Assembly: GCA_023634235.1 (NCBI GenBank)
Contig: JAMKCF010000013.1
Span: forward strand, 10,470,296-10,534,295
Reading direction: 5' to 3'
Length of the DNA stretch: 64,000 nt
Source of the DNA: Pisaster brevispinus
Lineage: Eukaryota > Echinodermata > Asteroidea > Forcipulatida > Asteriidae
Shown: positions 31,268 through 43,129 of the stretch, one piece after another
Layout: the number at the start of each line of letters is the position of its first letter
Position numbering within the stretch: the first letter of the stretch is position 1
Made by a program: the position numbers and the translations under genes
Notes under the pieces: generated by a model
Seen by the model: the letters and a program-made list of their open reading frames with translations, nothing else
Databases searched by the model: none
Told to the model about the DNA's origin: nothing

Positions 31268-32690
31268 GTGCCGCTGTTATTAGTTACCACCAAGAAAAAG
31301 CTTTTGACAGAATCAATTGGGAGTACATGTTTTCTATTATGCGTAAGATGAATCTTCCTCCTATTTTTATCAAATGGATTGAACTCTTCTACAGTAAACC
31401 CAATTGCAGAATTATCTTGAATAACTTTATTGGTTCACCAGTCCAGATAAGTAGAGGGATCAGACAAGGTTGTCCGCTGTCTCCGCTTCTTTACGCCATA
31501 TGTGCCGAAGGACTAGCGAGTCTTATTAGAAACAACCAGGTTTTCAGAGGCATTCAGACTCCCAATGGTGAGACGAGTGTTAAGTTAATCCAGCACGCAG
31601 ATGATACCAACATTTTCATTGGCAATCAATGCGAGTTTAATATTGTGGAAGATCTTTTTGATACATATTGCAAGGGCAGTGGATCCAAAATTAATGTTAA
31701 TAAGACCAAAGGCCTGTGGCTAGGCAAATGGAAACAGAGGCAAGATAAACCTTGTCGTTTTAACTCGTGTAATGATAAAATTAAAATACTAGGTATGGTG
31801 TTCGGTAACGAGGTAACAGCGCAAGACAACTGGGGTCAAAAAACAAACAAAATCAAGTGTGTGCTTGACAAGTGGTCAAAACGTAACTTGACTTATACGG
31901 GCAAAACCGTCATTGTTAACACTTTCATTGGTGCTGGTATAAACTACTTAGGCAGTGTTCTGGCCTGCCCAGTGGAATTTGTTAAGAAAATTACCAGTTA
32001 CATCTGGAATTTTTTTTGGGGGTGGCCCGAATGACAAGATAAAAAGAAACACTGTTATCGGTCCCAAAGCGCAAGGTGGAACAGGTCTTCTAGACGTTCA
32101 GTGTAAGCTAACTAGCTTAACATTAAACTGGTTAGCTCGTTACCCCCTAACGGAAGGCAAGTGGAAAATTGTCTTTGATCATTGGATCAATAAAGCTAGT
32201 GGTAATAATAATTTAGGTTGGTATATTTTCCCTAATACTAATGTTAAGATACAAACTACTCCTTTTTACGAGGAAGTTATTTTAGAGACTCATGCTGTTC
32301 CTATTTTCAACAACTGCATTGCTACTAGGGATGACACTGTCTTAAACAGTCCTGTTCTTAAATCTGCTGGTATGACCAAAGTAAAAAATGTGACCAGACA
32401 AGGTAGATTGATTTCTTACAAAATAGTTGCTAGAAAATGTCCCACTCAAAGAATCAATGCAGGTAGAATCATGGGCAGGTTGAAAGATCATTTAGATTTC
32501 ACCTTAGTTAAAGAACAGAGACAAGGCCCTGCTAATGATATATGCAACTGGCTTGTTTTCCTCGACCATGATGGTAACAGTGAGTTCCAAATCAAGAAAA
32601 CTAATACAAAATCCAATTACTCAAGGTTAATTTCCAAGAAATTTATCCCTCCTAAAAGTCAGAAAGGATAATCCTAACATTATTGCCCAC
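31268..32690 (+). mobile_element. Non-LTR retrotransposon copy A (L1/Tx1-like), 5'-truncated
   Basis: Starts within the reverse transcriptase at QEKAFDRINWEYM and runs to the C-terminal region. RT core: RQGCPLSPLLYAICAEGL and QHADDTNIFI (ADD active-site box). The downstream blocks GWYIF.N and RINAGRIMG are shared with copy B. A frameshift at the T-run near 32020 separates two open stretches. Confidence 0.9.
31327..32671 (+). pseudogene. Reverse transcriptase of LINE copy A
   Basis: Two overlapping frames, 31327-32034 and 31955-32671. The first has the RT palm: IRQGCPLSPLLY, HADDTNIF, KINVNKTKGLWLG. The second has the thumb and C-terminal part: KRNTVIGPKAQGGTGLLDVQ and NNLGWYIFPN. The shift lies at TTTTTTTTGGGGG near 32010-32022. 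The terminal Cys/His motif seen in copy B is missing here. Confidence 0.88.
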
Positions 32691-32872
32691 CTCATTCTGT
32701 AAGTAATATAAGTAAATAAATAACTTTACATTCAAATGTGTAACAACTTTTTATTTAATCTTCAACATGTAAATATTGTAAATTAATGTTTTTTGTTTTT
32801 CTTGTATGAGTAAAATTGTGATTGTGTTCTTTGTGAAGGCGATGAAATAAATGGAGCTGTATAGCTCTACTT

Positions 32873-33011
32873 TCATGAAAAAAAAAATAAATAAAAAAAT
32901 AAATAAATAAATAAATAAATAAATTTAAAAAAAAATAAATAAAAAAATAAATAAAAAAATAAATAAATAAAAAAATAAATAAATAAAAAAATAAATAAAA
33001 AAATAAATGAA

Positions 33012-33098
<87 letters not shown>

Positions 33099-33147
33099 AC
33101 AAACAAACAAACAAACAAATAAGTAAATAAATAAATAAATAAATAAG

Positions 33148-33190
<43 letters not shown>

Positions 33191-33195
33191 ATACA

Positions 33196-33266
<71 letters not shown>

Positions 33267-33303
33267 ATACATTAATAAATAAATAAATAAATAAATAAAT
33301 ACA

Positions 33304-33398
<95 letters not shown>

Positions 33399-33455
33399 AC
33401 AAATAAATAAATAAATACATACATAAATAAATAATTGCATAAATAAATAAATGCA
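32873..33455. repeat. (AAAT)n microsatellite, about 580 bp
   Basis: Almost pure AAAT units with occasional AAAC, AAGT and ACAT variants, forming internal sub-blocks. It separates LINE copies A and B. It produces long YLFI open frames on the minus strand that are not genes. Confidence 0.97.
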
Positions 33456-34060
33456 CATAACTAAATTGGCTGATGACACGCCAAGCAAGCTCTTTTCGGG
33501 TATGGAAAAACAAAGAACCAGTGATAACATTATTAACAACTTAAAAGACGATGACAACCATTATTATAGCGATTATATATTTATGTGTAATTATGTTAAT
33601 TCCTTTTATCAGAATTAATATTCTGCTAAGAATTTAGAGGTTTCCATTCAAGGAATTGAAGTTTGTCAAGCCATTTATCAAATGAAAACTTGTAAATCAC
33701 CGAATTTTATCAATTGTATTGGCAGTTTATCAAATAAGATTTTATTGAAGTTATTAAGGAATGCTATCAGAATGGCATTCTCCCCCTACTTTGAACAATG
33801 CTTTGATTCGTCTTATTTACAAAAACAAAGGGGAAAGAAGTAATCTTAAAAAATTGGAGGCCGATAAGTCTTCTCAATGTTGATTATAAAATCATTTCCA
33901 ACGTCATTACAAACCGTTTAAAAAAAATATATAATTATGTATAATTATGTTATATTATAATTCATTATAGGTACTGATCAATCGTGTGGTGTTCAAGACA
34001 GAAATATCAGTGATAATCTCACGGTACTGAGAAATATTATTTTCTATATTTATAACGAAA

Positions 34061-34567
34061 ATGAACAAGCTGCAGCTATTCTCAGTAATGACCAAGAGAA
34101 AGCCTTTGACAGGATTGAATGGAATTAACATGATGGAGACTATGGGAATCCCTACGGGATTAATTAACTGGGTGAAAATTCTATATAGTAACCCCACTAG
34201 CAGTGTTATTGTTAATAATTTCATTACAGAACCATTTAATGTCACCAGAGGTATTAGACAAGGGTGCCCGCTGTCGCCTCTTTTGTACGTTATTTGTGAC
34301 GAAGGTTTGGCCAATCTCATAAGGAATAACATCAAAGGTCTTGCTCTTCCCAATACTGATTGTTTCTTAAAACTGTTTCAACATGCTGACGATACGACTA
34401 TTTTTATTACAGATGATAGTGATTTCAAAGTTCTTGAAAATATATTCAGTAATAACAGCAAGGGTACTGGTTCCAGAAGTAATATAAAAAAATCGCAAGG
34501 GCTCTGGGTTGGTAAATGGAAAGATAGACTTGATAAACCGGGGGGGGGGGGTTTCATGGGTCAATGA
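34061..34567 (+). pseudogene. LINE copy B reverse transcriptase, first part
   Basis: TMGIPTGLINWVKILYSNPT, VTRGIRQGCPLSPLLY, HADDTTIFITDDSD and NIKKSQGLWVGKWKDRLDKP. The palm with the ADD box is present. The upstream FDRIEW block lies in a different frame, so a shift occurs near 34110. Confidence 0.88.
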
Positions 34568-35618
34568 TCACCTGAAAATCCTTGGCATTTATTTTGGCAA
34601 CCATGACAACACTGAAAGGAATTGGGAGCCAAGGATACATAAAATGAAAGCCGTTCTTGACAAGTGGAAGGGAAGGATTTTAACGATGAAAAGGAAAGTC
34701 GTTGCCATTAATAGTTTCATGGGCGCAAGTCTATCCTACCAGGGATCAATCATCCATTGTCCAGAGGATTACGTAAAGCAAATGGAGCGCATTAAGTGGC
34801 ATTTCTTTTGGAATGGCAAACTGGATAAAATAAAAAGACAGACCATTACCGGTCCTGTAGCTAAGGGAGGCACTGGAGTAGTTGATATTCGCCTCAAGCT
34901 GCAAGCTTTAAAACTCAATGCTTTCAAAAAGTATCACACGGAATGTGGAAAATGGAGACATTTTTTCGAGTACTGTTTATACAAAGCTAGCGGGAAGAAC
35001 GAACTTGGCTGGTACATTTTAGATAACCCTAAAGCCATCGTTCGTGGTACTCAGGATTATTTTAAAGAATTATTTCATGCTTCACAGAAATCTGAACTTA
35101 GCTATAACAAAGTGTTCTCCTGTGTTAACGAAACTCACGAGCTCCCTCTCTGGAAAAATAGCACTTTTACTACCGATAAGGATAAAGAATTATACAGCAA
35201 AATACTTAAATCCATGGGGATGAATCGTTTAAAACATGTTCTCGAAAATGATAGTTTAATTAGTCACCAAACTCTGGCTAAAGTTTGTAAAATCTTTCCT
35301 CTAAATGCTGGTAGAATCAGCAGTGGTATAAAGAAAAACATTAATCACAGCCACGTCATTGAAAACAGAGAGGGTCCACCTAACCATTCTTTGAATGGTC
35401 GGTGTCCCCTTATGGAAGCCGATGAAAAAGATTTGTGGTTTAAATTAAAACATCGAATTCTCCCTATTAGGGACAAATTGTACAATGTTGGTATCACAGA
35501 TGACAATGTCTGCTCACATTGTAAACATGTTAATGAAACTATTGAACATGTGTTTATAGAGTGCAACAAATGTTATAATGCTTCGTTATTTGTAGAAAAT
35601 GTCATAAAAAGTACTTAG
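34509..35618 (+). pseudogene. LINE copy B, thumb and C-terminal zinc-binding region
   Basis: 369-residue open stretch: HLKILGIYFGNHDNTERNWE, GPVAKGGTGVVDIRLKLQAL, ASGKNELGWYILDN, FKLKHRILPIRDKLYNVGI and CSHCKHVNETIEHVF. It is uninterrupted, but its real start is in the upstream frame across the G run. Confidence 0.88.
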
Positions 35619-35734
35619 GCAATCCGCATTTCTACCTTTTTGATTGTGCTAGAATTCTTGGTCTTCACATTCAGACGATGTAATTCTATTTGTAATTGTT
35701 AAATTGCATAAAATTATTTGGAATATTCGATGTG

Positions 35735-35886
35735 AAGTATCCCATCCGAAGGACGGAGCAATAATGGTTAAGTGTCTTTCTTAAGGACACAAGTGTCACG
35801 ACCGGGACTCGAACCCACACTCTGCGCAGTCGGAAACACCAGAGCTTGAGTCCGGTGCTGTTATCCGCTCGGCCACTACACGCCAG
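35735..35886 (-). mobile_element. tRNA-Leu-derived SINE
   Basis: On the reverse strand: AGTGGCCGAGCGGATAACAG (A box), GGACTCAAGCTCTGG (anticodon-arm-like, CAA) and GTGGGTTCGAGTCCCGGTCG (B box), followed by the tail AAGAAAGACACTTAACC. The acceptor and T stems do not pair, so it is a retroposed tRNA-Leu-like head, not a working gene. Confidence 0.8.
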
Positions 35887-35899
35887 GGCTTTTGGGACG

Positions 35900-37544
35900 A
35901 ACATGTCGAGACAAAAGAAAGTTTAACATGTCAGAGGATGACAATGAAAAAGAAATTACTGCAGGAAAAAAAAAACACGTGTTGAGAGAAAACGCTCACT
36001 TGGAGGCGGAGGGCTGTACGGAAGACGACAAACACGAAGGAAACAGAATCGGGAGATGATGAAGAAATGTACACACACATGGAAGATGTCCAGCAGCAAG
36101 AAAACAGCCCCGATGCAAAAGGTTAAATCGCCCTATAAACCAGACGGAGAGTACAGCGATTCTGGAAACGACGTTCATCGTGGGAAAGAAAAACACACGA
36201 AGAGGACATCTCATACTAATGGTCTAGTCCGCCCCGCCAGATTAACAACGCCAATCTTACAAGTCAGGACAGAAAAGCCAAACCCGAAAAGATCGCCAGC
36301 CCAGACCAGCTCACCAACCGGATGAAACAAGCAAAACTAGACAGGAAGGTCTTTCCGAAACCACCAAACAAGTCCAAACAAGATTGCCATTCAAGTCAAA
36401 GTCACTAGTTTGACCTAGGTGGCCGATTAGAGTATTCTTGACAGTCATATTAGTGCTCAAAACGTTTCAGTAGACCTGACAATCTACTCAGTCTGAATCT
36501 ATGCAAACAAATACGAACAATCGACCGGACAAAGGAAATAATGTTGTCATCTCAAACCAGCCAGCCTACTAAGACCAAGCAGTCCCAGCTAAACCGAGGC
36601 AGCTTACCAACATCAATCAGTCAGAGGGGAAGAGGTAGAGGCAGAACGAAGAAAGCAGACGCGATATTTTTAGTTATTTCTCTCTGTAAAGATGTATTTT
36701 ATGTTTACTTAATTTTACATGTATTTATTGTCGATAGCATCAGACAATTTGTCTGGTTTGAAAAGTGATTTTAAACGTAATGTCTTTTAGATTTTTTTGA
36801 AGCGTCCCAAGTTCAGTATTTGTTCTTCAAGAAACCCACTAAAGGTGACGATCACTCAGTGGCAAAACAAAAAAATAAATACATAAAAAATAAATTAATT
36901 ATGGGAACCGTCAATCAAGAGGGGGGTGCATTTTTTACATCCCATAAATCTCGAAATCACTTACATTGATAGTGACATTGAGGAAATATGAATACAAGGA
37001 AACATCTAATCAAATAATGAGTCTTTTTTCTATTGCCTCAGTGTATGCTCCTTATGAGTTCTACTCCAAGGCCCAATTATTTAGTAGTTTATGTGGCCGT
37101 ATTGATCTCAATGATTGTATGTAGGTGTTTTTTGTTGGTTGTGATATTGATAAGCATACTAAGGATCCCAGTAAAGTTATCATACACAATGTTTAAAATA
37201 AAAACATATATGTATTCTGTTTGGCAAACGGTTCACCCAAGAAATCTGATTCTACTCATTACTATTAAGTCACTCAGAAACCAAGCAGAATTGACTACCT
37301 TCCTACGTCATCTTATCTAATCAATAATGTTATCGCTATTACTTTTTACACTGGAATGTCGTCCTCCGTGTTTTGATTTTGACAATTGTTTACCCTAAAG
37401 TCCGTGACAAGATGCATCGTGATACTTTTCTTGAGTGCTGGAAAAAGGGTAAATTCAGGATTTTAAAAATTATCCAAGGGTTCGGTAGAGAAGAAGAGTC
37501 GTAAACAAAATCAGAAACAGGAAAAATTATCTTTGTTCCAAATG

Positions 37545-37581
<37 letters not shown>

Positions 37582-38030
37582 CGATACATGGTAGGAACAA
37601 GTCTTTTGGACGTCAGGGTCATGCTGTCTGAAACTGATGTTGTTGAAGAATTATATAAAAAGTAATATTAAGTTAACATCTTTCTTTAACTATTGGATCG
37701 AGAGTATCAGCGAAAGCCTTAATCTGGGGTGGTATGTGATTGGAAAAAAAAGTCACTGCAGATCACTCCCTTTTGTTCGGAGCTTTTTGCAGCCTACGAA
37801 AAATCAAGGGGCGTTTTTGAACAAGAGTACTCTTCAGCATTGGAAGTTATGAACATCCCTGTCTGAAATAATTCAGTGGTTACAGACATTATCCAGGGCG
37901 ACAGATGATCTCTCAGATCATTTCTACTTAATGAAAGGAATAGGATCCAAATTCGTAGCGTTATCAAATTGTACAAATTCCCATGTGTTCTCCAGAAAGA
38001 CGAGAATCAAAAGTTTAGGTTCTGATAAAA
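35900..38030 (+). mobile_element. Highly decayed LINE copy C with endonuclease remnant
   Basis: 36990-37340 encodes, through stops, SVYAPYEFYSKAQ, LCGRIDLNDC, VGCDIDKHTKDPSK and RIDYLPTSSYLINN, an apurinic-type endonuclease of L1-like elements. 37600-38030 gives TSLLDVRVML and GVV/GWYVIG-type remnants of the RT C-terminal region. 35930-36660 is polar and basic and could be an ORF1 remnant. A 36-nt A run is at 37542-37577. Confidence 0.65.
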
Positions 38031-38059
38031 AAATAAATAAATAAATAAAAAATCCACCT

Positions 38060-38480
38060 TACGTCAGTGACTGTCTTCATATGTTCGCACAAATACAAAA
38101 CAAATTGTTATAAAAACAAACAAACAAACACATAAGCAGGCAAGCAAGCAAGAAAGCAAACAGGCAAGCGAACGATTAAACGAACGAACGAATGAACGAG
38201 GGGACGGAGGAACAGAGGAAGAACAAACAAACAAACAAGCAATTAAACAGGCAGCCAGACAAAAACACAAACAGGCAAACAAGCAATTAAACAGGCAGAC
38301 AGACAAACAAACAAACAACCCAACAAACACCCAACAAAGAAAGAAAAAAAAGCCAAACAAACAACCCAACAAAAACCAAACAAAGAAATAAACAAACAAC
38401 CCAACACCCCAGTAAACAGACAAACAAACAAACAAACAGGCATTTAAACAGGCAGGCAGGCAGGCAGAAAGGCACCAAGA
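38060..38480. repeat. Low-complexity (AAAC/AGGC)n tract
   Basis: AAACAAAC, GGCAAGCAAG, GAACGAACGAA and AGGCAGGCAGGC runs. Creates CLFVCLF open frames on the minus strand with no coding meaning. Confidence 0.9.
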
Positions 38481-39010
38481 AAGAATTCGCTACATTGCGT
38501 ACTTTTCTAGATATTTTGAGTTTTGTGACTTGACTTAGATTGGAAACTTTGCATTGCGGGGAATACAATCAAAGTTGTCGGTAAAACCGAAACATCTAAC
38601 GCGTCGTCTTTTTGAAAGAAACCGATTACTTAACAACTAATTTCAGCTGAACTAATTTCAGTATACTGCTCGAAACTTGGAGTTGCTACTGGATCATGTG
38701 CACTACATTTACGCCTAATAGGACAGCCGCTTGGAAAGCCGTTTTATTGTTTATTTAGATGCTGCCAGAGATTATAGACTACAGAAGGCGGGGGATCGGG
38801 AATTTGGGCTGCAATGTGAAATGAGCCCTGTACGCCATTTCAGGAAGCAACTCTGTTGATGCCACAGAGGATCAGTACAGGCAATGACCATTGCTATCAA
38901 ACACATGTGCATACTGAAATGGCGCCCAAGTATAGTTCAAGTTCCAGTACTACATAGAGCCCAGTTTCCCCATCTGTAGCATTCGGCACTCTTGAATCAG
39001 TGGATGGTAC
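38481..39010 (-). other. Intron next to EGF2
   Basis: 530 bp, nothing recognised. Confidence 0.4.
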
Positions 39011-39163
39011 CTTCTTTGCAGTCCAGTCCTTTGTAACCGGTTGCACAACTGCAACCATAGGGGTCAGGTAAACAGAACAGTAGTCCCTCGCAAGAAGAAG
39101 CACCCAAATCGAATGATCCACACTTTAAGTTTCCTTTTTGGCCGAAGGTATTTCCTCCATGTA
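39011..39163 (-). CDS. Tie1/2: EGF-like repeat 2, Tie diagnostic
   Basis: 153 nt, phase 1 to 1. FCLPDPYGCSCATGYKGLDC is almost the vertebrate Tie2 EGF2 sequence, with an upstream Cys pair. This is the strongest single piece of evidence for the family. The acceptor is CCTTGTAG and the donor is GTACCA. Confidence 0.95.
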
Positions 39164-39354
39164 CTACAAGGATATCAAATAACAATAAAACAAAATAAAG
39201 ATAATCACAGAAAATACTTGTTCAATTATTACTTTCCAATTTTGACGGAAGCCACTATTCTTTCTAAATTTGAGGACAAATTTCTAAAATAGTCTAATCA
39301 ATCTAAGCACAAAAATGCCTTGACTTAGACAAATTTGCAAATTAAACAGGTTTT

Positions 39355-39900
39355 TTTTGCAAGTGTCTCCTGAAACCCTCCCAAACAACATATCAAACAA
39401 GTAAACAAATAGTAATAAGAACATTTTGCATAATTGGCATAAATTACAATTGTTAACTCTTGCCTATTTTTTCTGTATTACTTGTACGCACACACCCTGA
39501 TAGAAGTATAAATGATATCACTCTCACATCGTAATTGAATGCAAGTGTCTCTTGAAACCCTTCAAAACAACGTCTGAAAAGTTGAAAAAAGGAAGTAGGA
39601 GAAACATGCAAAATTTGCACAAATAACACACTGCCGCATAGTTTGAATAAATTAAAAAATGTCGCGTTTGCCGCTATTTTCACTAATATATGTACGCACA
39701 CAACTATATAGAAGTATAAATGAATGATATAAATGTCACGTAATATTTGCATGCAAATTGTCCTTGAAACCCTTCAAAACAACGTCTCAATAATTAGTAA
39801 AAAGGAAGTAAGGAAACATGCACAAATAACACATTGCCGCTTTTGCCTCTATTGTTACTTATATAAACACGCTGATAGTAGAAAAAATGATATTTTCATA
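39355..39900. repeat. Three tandem copies of a repeat of about 195 bp
   Basis: Each copy has TGCAAGTGTCTC or TGCAAATTGTCC, TGAAACCCTTCAAAACAACG, AAAGGAAGTA, ACATGCA, ATAACACA.TGCCGC, TGTACGCACACA and GATAGAAGTATAAATGATAT. The third copy is shorter. Confidence 0.85.
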
Positions 39901-40098
39901 ACATCACTGACCCTCGGTAAGATTTTCATATTGGAGGTGCTGTATGATGTGGTTGAGGAGGACTCTTGCCCTGGAACGAGATACACCCAGTGCGATATGG
40001 GTAGCGATATGCCCCGGTGGTTTCACATGGCTGGCGATTTCCTTTCTTTTTATGAAGGTATGCAACGGAGGCGTCTTTCAAGTCCTAAAGTATGACAC

Positions 40099-40698
40099 TT
40101 GAATGGCCCCTATATGTATTTGAAGATGTTCACCAGCTTCTGGATGGGAACAAGGCATCCTGACTTTCACGAGTGCCTCGTTGACTGGAACCTGGGAGAG
40201 ACATTGAATGACCTCATCATTGATGGAGGGTGGACAGTTCAGGACTGTATCGCAGTATTCAGTCAATCTGCAATGAGCCATCGACACAATACAAGCAGGC
40301 TTGCCACCAAACCTGACCAAAAGGTTTGGTTACACAACCTGTGGTCTCCCCTCCCACCATTTCCAGCGTTTTTTTCGGCAAGCACGGATCAAGGTCTTAA
40401 ACCAGACTTAACCTTTCTACTAGGCTCAAGGAACATCGGGCACACGGAGGGAGGAGAGATTTCAAGTCAGCTAACATCAAACACTCGACGAACATCAACG
40501 ACCACCAAGTGGACCGAGTGCTTTAGAACGCATCGCTCCTTTTCAGGCATGGCACCCCAGCCGGATCAGAGAGGCCATCAATATATACAAGCCGACACCA
40601 TTCCTCAATACATCGGCTTCGACATCGGTGACAATTGGTTCTCACTCTTACTGTTTACTGGATCTCCTATTTCTATGGTCAGATCATCTACTCATTAA
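40099..40698 (+). pseudogene. Unrecognised open frame, possibly mobile-element derived
   Basis: 199 residues with no domain I recognise. A neighbouring frame over 40450-40640 reads INDHQVDRVLERIAPFQAW and RIREAINIYK, reminiscent of the tail after GIY-YIG domains of retroelements. The GC content is higher than around it. It could be a decayed retroelement end; weak. Confidence 0.3.
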
Positions 40699-40869
40699 AC
40701 TTAGGTCTGATTCAGTTAAGTGAGCACACAACCCACCCCCCCCCCTTCCCACTGGGTTTCAGTTTAGTTTTAAGTCCAGACTACACCAATCTTGGACCTA
40801 AAGACCAGCTAATCCTATCGTTCTCGCCGTCACGCATCAATGAGCTAAGCCCCCAAACCAGTTAATCTT

Positions 40870-42390
40870 TTTCAGCAGTACAATAAGCAGCATCCAGCAA
40901 CAGAGTCCAGCATTCTTCTAAAAACCACCAGAGCATATTGATCGAAACGTCGAGTTGTCTAACCATCAGTTCTCATCAGAACCACCACCACTCAAAAGAG
41001 TTTTCACACTATATGGTGTCACCACAAACCTCACTCGTTTATAATCCCACCTATCAAAGTTTAAGTCTTGCTTAATAACATTCAAGCGCATACACATTAT
41101 TGCACAGGTTACAATTAACTGAGCCCTCAATTTTGGCTGGAAAACGTCAGTCACCTCGGAATTTATAATTGGTTGATTTATCTAAAACATATTCGTGAAC
41201 AACCATGCAAAATTATACACTTAACGCAAATGTTATCAATAAAGTGGTCAATAGTAGATGCTAGCAGGAAAAAGGCGGCCTTCTTGGAAAGACAATTTTT
41301 GAATTTAAACTTGGCTGCTTTATTTACTGGCATTTTCAGTTATTATCCTTGCAAAATGTTATGTTAGAAATATTCCATTTGAACTAAAAGTATGCTTCTG
41401 TGCAAATGTTACTCCTTTAAATAAATGTGTATTTTTGACAAATATGATTTGATTTTGGCAGGAAATTGGCAGCCATCTTGAAAAATGACGGCCGTCCTTA
41501 AATGTTACCTTTCAAATAAATATATTTTGAAAATATCCAGTTATCATATTTGTGCAAATATGATGTTATGATAAAAACATTTTTACTACTACCAGTGCAA
41601 CATTCTGTTGCAGTTTGTCCATTGTCAAACCACAGATTCACAATATTTTGTTGCTCAGAGGTCATTCAATCCATGTCATTTCAACATACTCAAATGTTTT
41701 ATATCATTTTATTGAGCTTTTAGACAATCACAACCAAAATGCGTTCACTTTTTGTAACTACGTGTATATTTAATAATAAAACAATCTATAATTTACCAAA
41801 CTATAAAATTACATGTTATGGATTAAACAACAATTTATTCTTGAGATTTGAGTATTCTCGGTCATTTGCTTATATTGTGCTTTCTTTAGTTTTATGTTTG
41901 GAATGTCTTTCATAAATGCGTTTTATCTTGAAGCTTCTAAAGAGCGGTTCTAGGATGCTCTTAACAGTTTATCTATTAACATTTATAATTTATCTATTAC
42001 CTTTTAATAGCCGGATAGATACATATTGATACCGGCTAATAATACAACAATTCAAGTAAAAATCGCACCCCTCCGCGCGGCTTTTTCAGCCGAGAGTCAA
42101 AACTGCTTATCTATGATAATGATATGCCTTGACCCCTGACGTCATCGGTGGATAGAAACACACTGTCAGCATTTGACATACACATATAAACGTCTCTTTT
42201 GTGAAGAAACAAAACACACTCAAGAAGAAACAAACCGTACGTAATACGGTAAACTAATCGTTGTGTCCATCCAGGGTATCCTAAATTGTTTCGTTGTAAA
42301 ATGAAGCCTACACATTGCGTAGTTTTTCGTAAACAAACTTTAACATTTCCAAGGATCAATGCTCCGCAGACCGTGTGCGAGCAGACCCCC
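40870..42390 (-). other. Large-intron sequence, no gene seen
   Basis: AT-rich. GGCGGCCTTCTTGGAAA-type and GCAGCCATCTTGAAAAATG-type blocks at 41275 and 41470 look like decayed copies of one interspersed repeat. A C9 followed by (CA)n lies at 42391-42412. Confidence 0.45.
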
Positions 42391-42419
42391 CCCCCCCACA
42401 CACACACACACAACCTTAC

Positions 42420-42745
42420 GGATCCAGTTTGTGGGGTACTGCTATTGTTGTTCTATTGTTCCCTTTTCTAAAGAATTCCCTTGTGGGGCCCTATTGTTCC
42501 TATTGAAATTGCCTTGTGGGGTCCATTGTTCAATTTTTAAAAGTACCCCGTAAGTTGGCCAGTGTAAGGGCACCACCACCTTACATATGGCAGTTACGGG
42601 GTACTTCAATTGTTGTTCTATTATTCCCTTTTCTAAAGAAATCCTCCGTGGGGTACCACTTGAACAAAGAAAACCTTGTGGAGTAGCATTGTTCTGTTGT
42701 TAAAAATACCCCGTAAGTTGGCATGTGTAAGGGCACACACCTCCA
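42420..42745. repeat. Two tandem copies of a repeat of about 165 bp
   Basis: Both copies contain GGGGTACT, TTGTTGTTCTATT, TCCCTTTTCTAAAGAA, CCTTGTGG and TACCCCGTAAGTTGGC..TGTAAGGGCAC. GGGGTAC/GTACCCC makes the ends locally inverted. Confidence 0.75.
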
Positions 42746-43129
42746 AGCGGACACGCGACGACAGTTCTGTATGGTTTTAACGTGCGCAACCAGCGACGAT
42801 TATTGCTATGTCATGGACATGTGGGAGGGGTAGGGAGCCAGACCACCGAGTAACTTTTTCCACTGCAGGTTTGTCAGGCTATTGCAAAGTCGGGGCTTGG
42901 AAAGTAAGAAGTGGTGGGGAAAAAATGTGGACAAATGTGAACAATTTAAATAAAATGTTTTCCCCCTTTAGAATGATATTTTGTTCCCTCGTAAAAAAAA
43001 ATGTTGTTTCCGAAAAAGAAGAAGAAAATAAAATCAGTCCCTGCACATGATTTAATTCGCTCGAATTTGGATTTAGAGGTAACGAATTCATTATTTGATT
43101 TAAATCTTGAAAAAAAAATCATTTTTGTT
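42746..43129 (-). other. Intron sequence, no gene seen
   Basis: Nothing recognised. Confidence 0.4.

Larger units (their letters stand above)
33480..35640 (+). mobile_element. Non-LTR retrotransposon copy B (L1/Tx1-like)
   Basis: Starts between endonuclease and RT. NWRPISLLNVDYKIISNVIT (33857), QEKAFDRIEW (34098), IRQGCPLSPLLYVICDEGL, QHADDTTIFI, then a C-terminal CSHCKHVNETIEHVFIECNK zinc-binding motif (CCHC). A G run at 34541-34551 coincides with a frame change. There are several upstream stops. It is the longest RT copy of this family in the window. Confidence 0.9.

Noticed and set aside
32755..33557. Long YLFI-type open frames of 107-252 residues on the minus strand
   Set aside because: Pure translation of the (AAAT)n microsatellite; no coding meaning.
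35795..35886. Functional tRNA-Leu gene
   Set aside because: Acceptor and T stems do not pair; SINE tail attached.
38064..38568. Cys/Leu/Phe-rich frames resembling membrane peptides
   Set aside because: Low-complexity AAAC/AGGC tract read in reverse.
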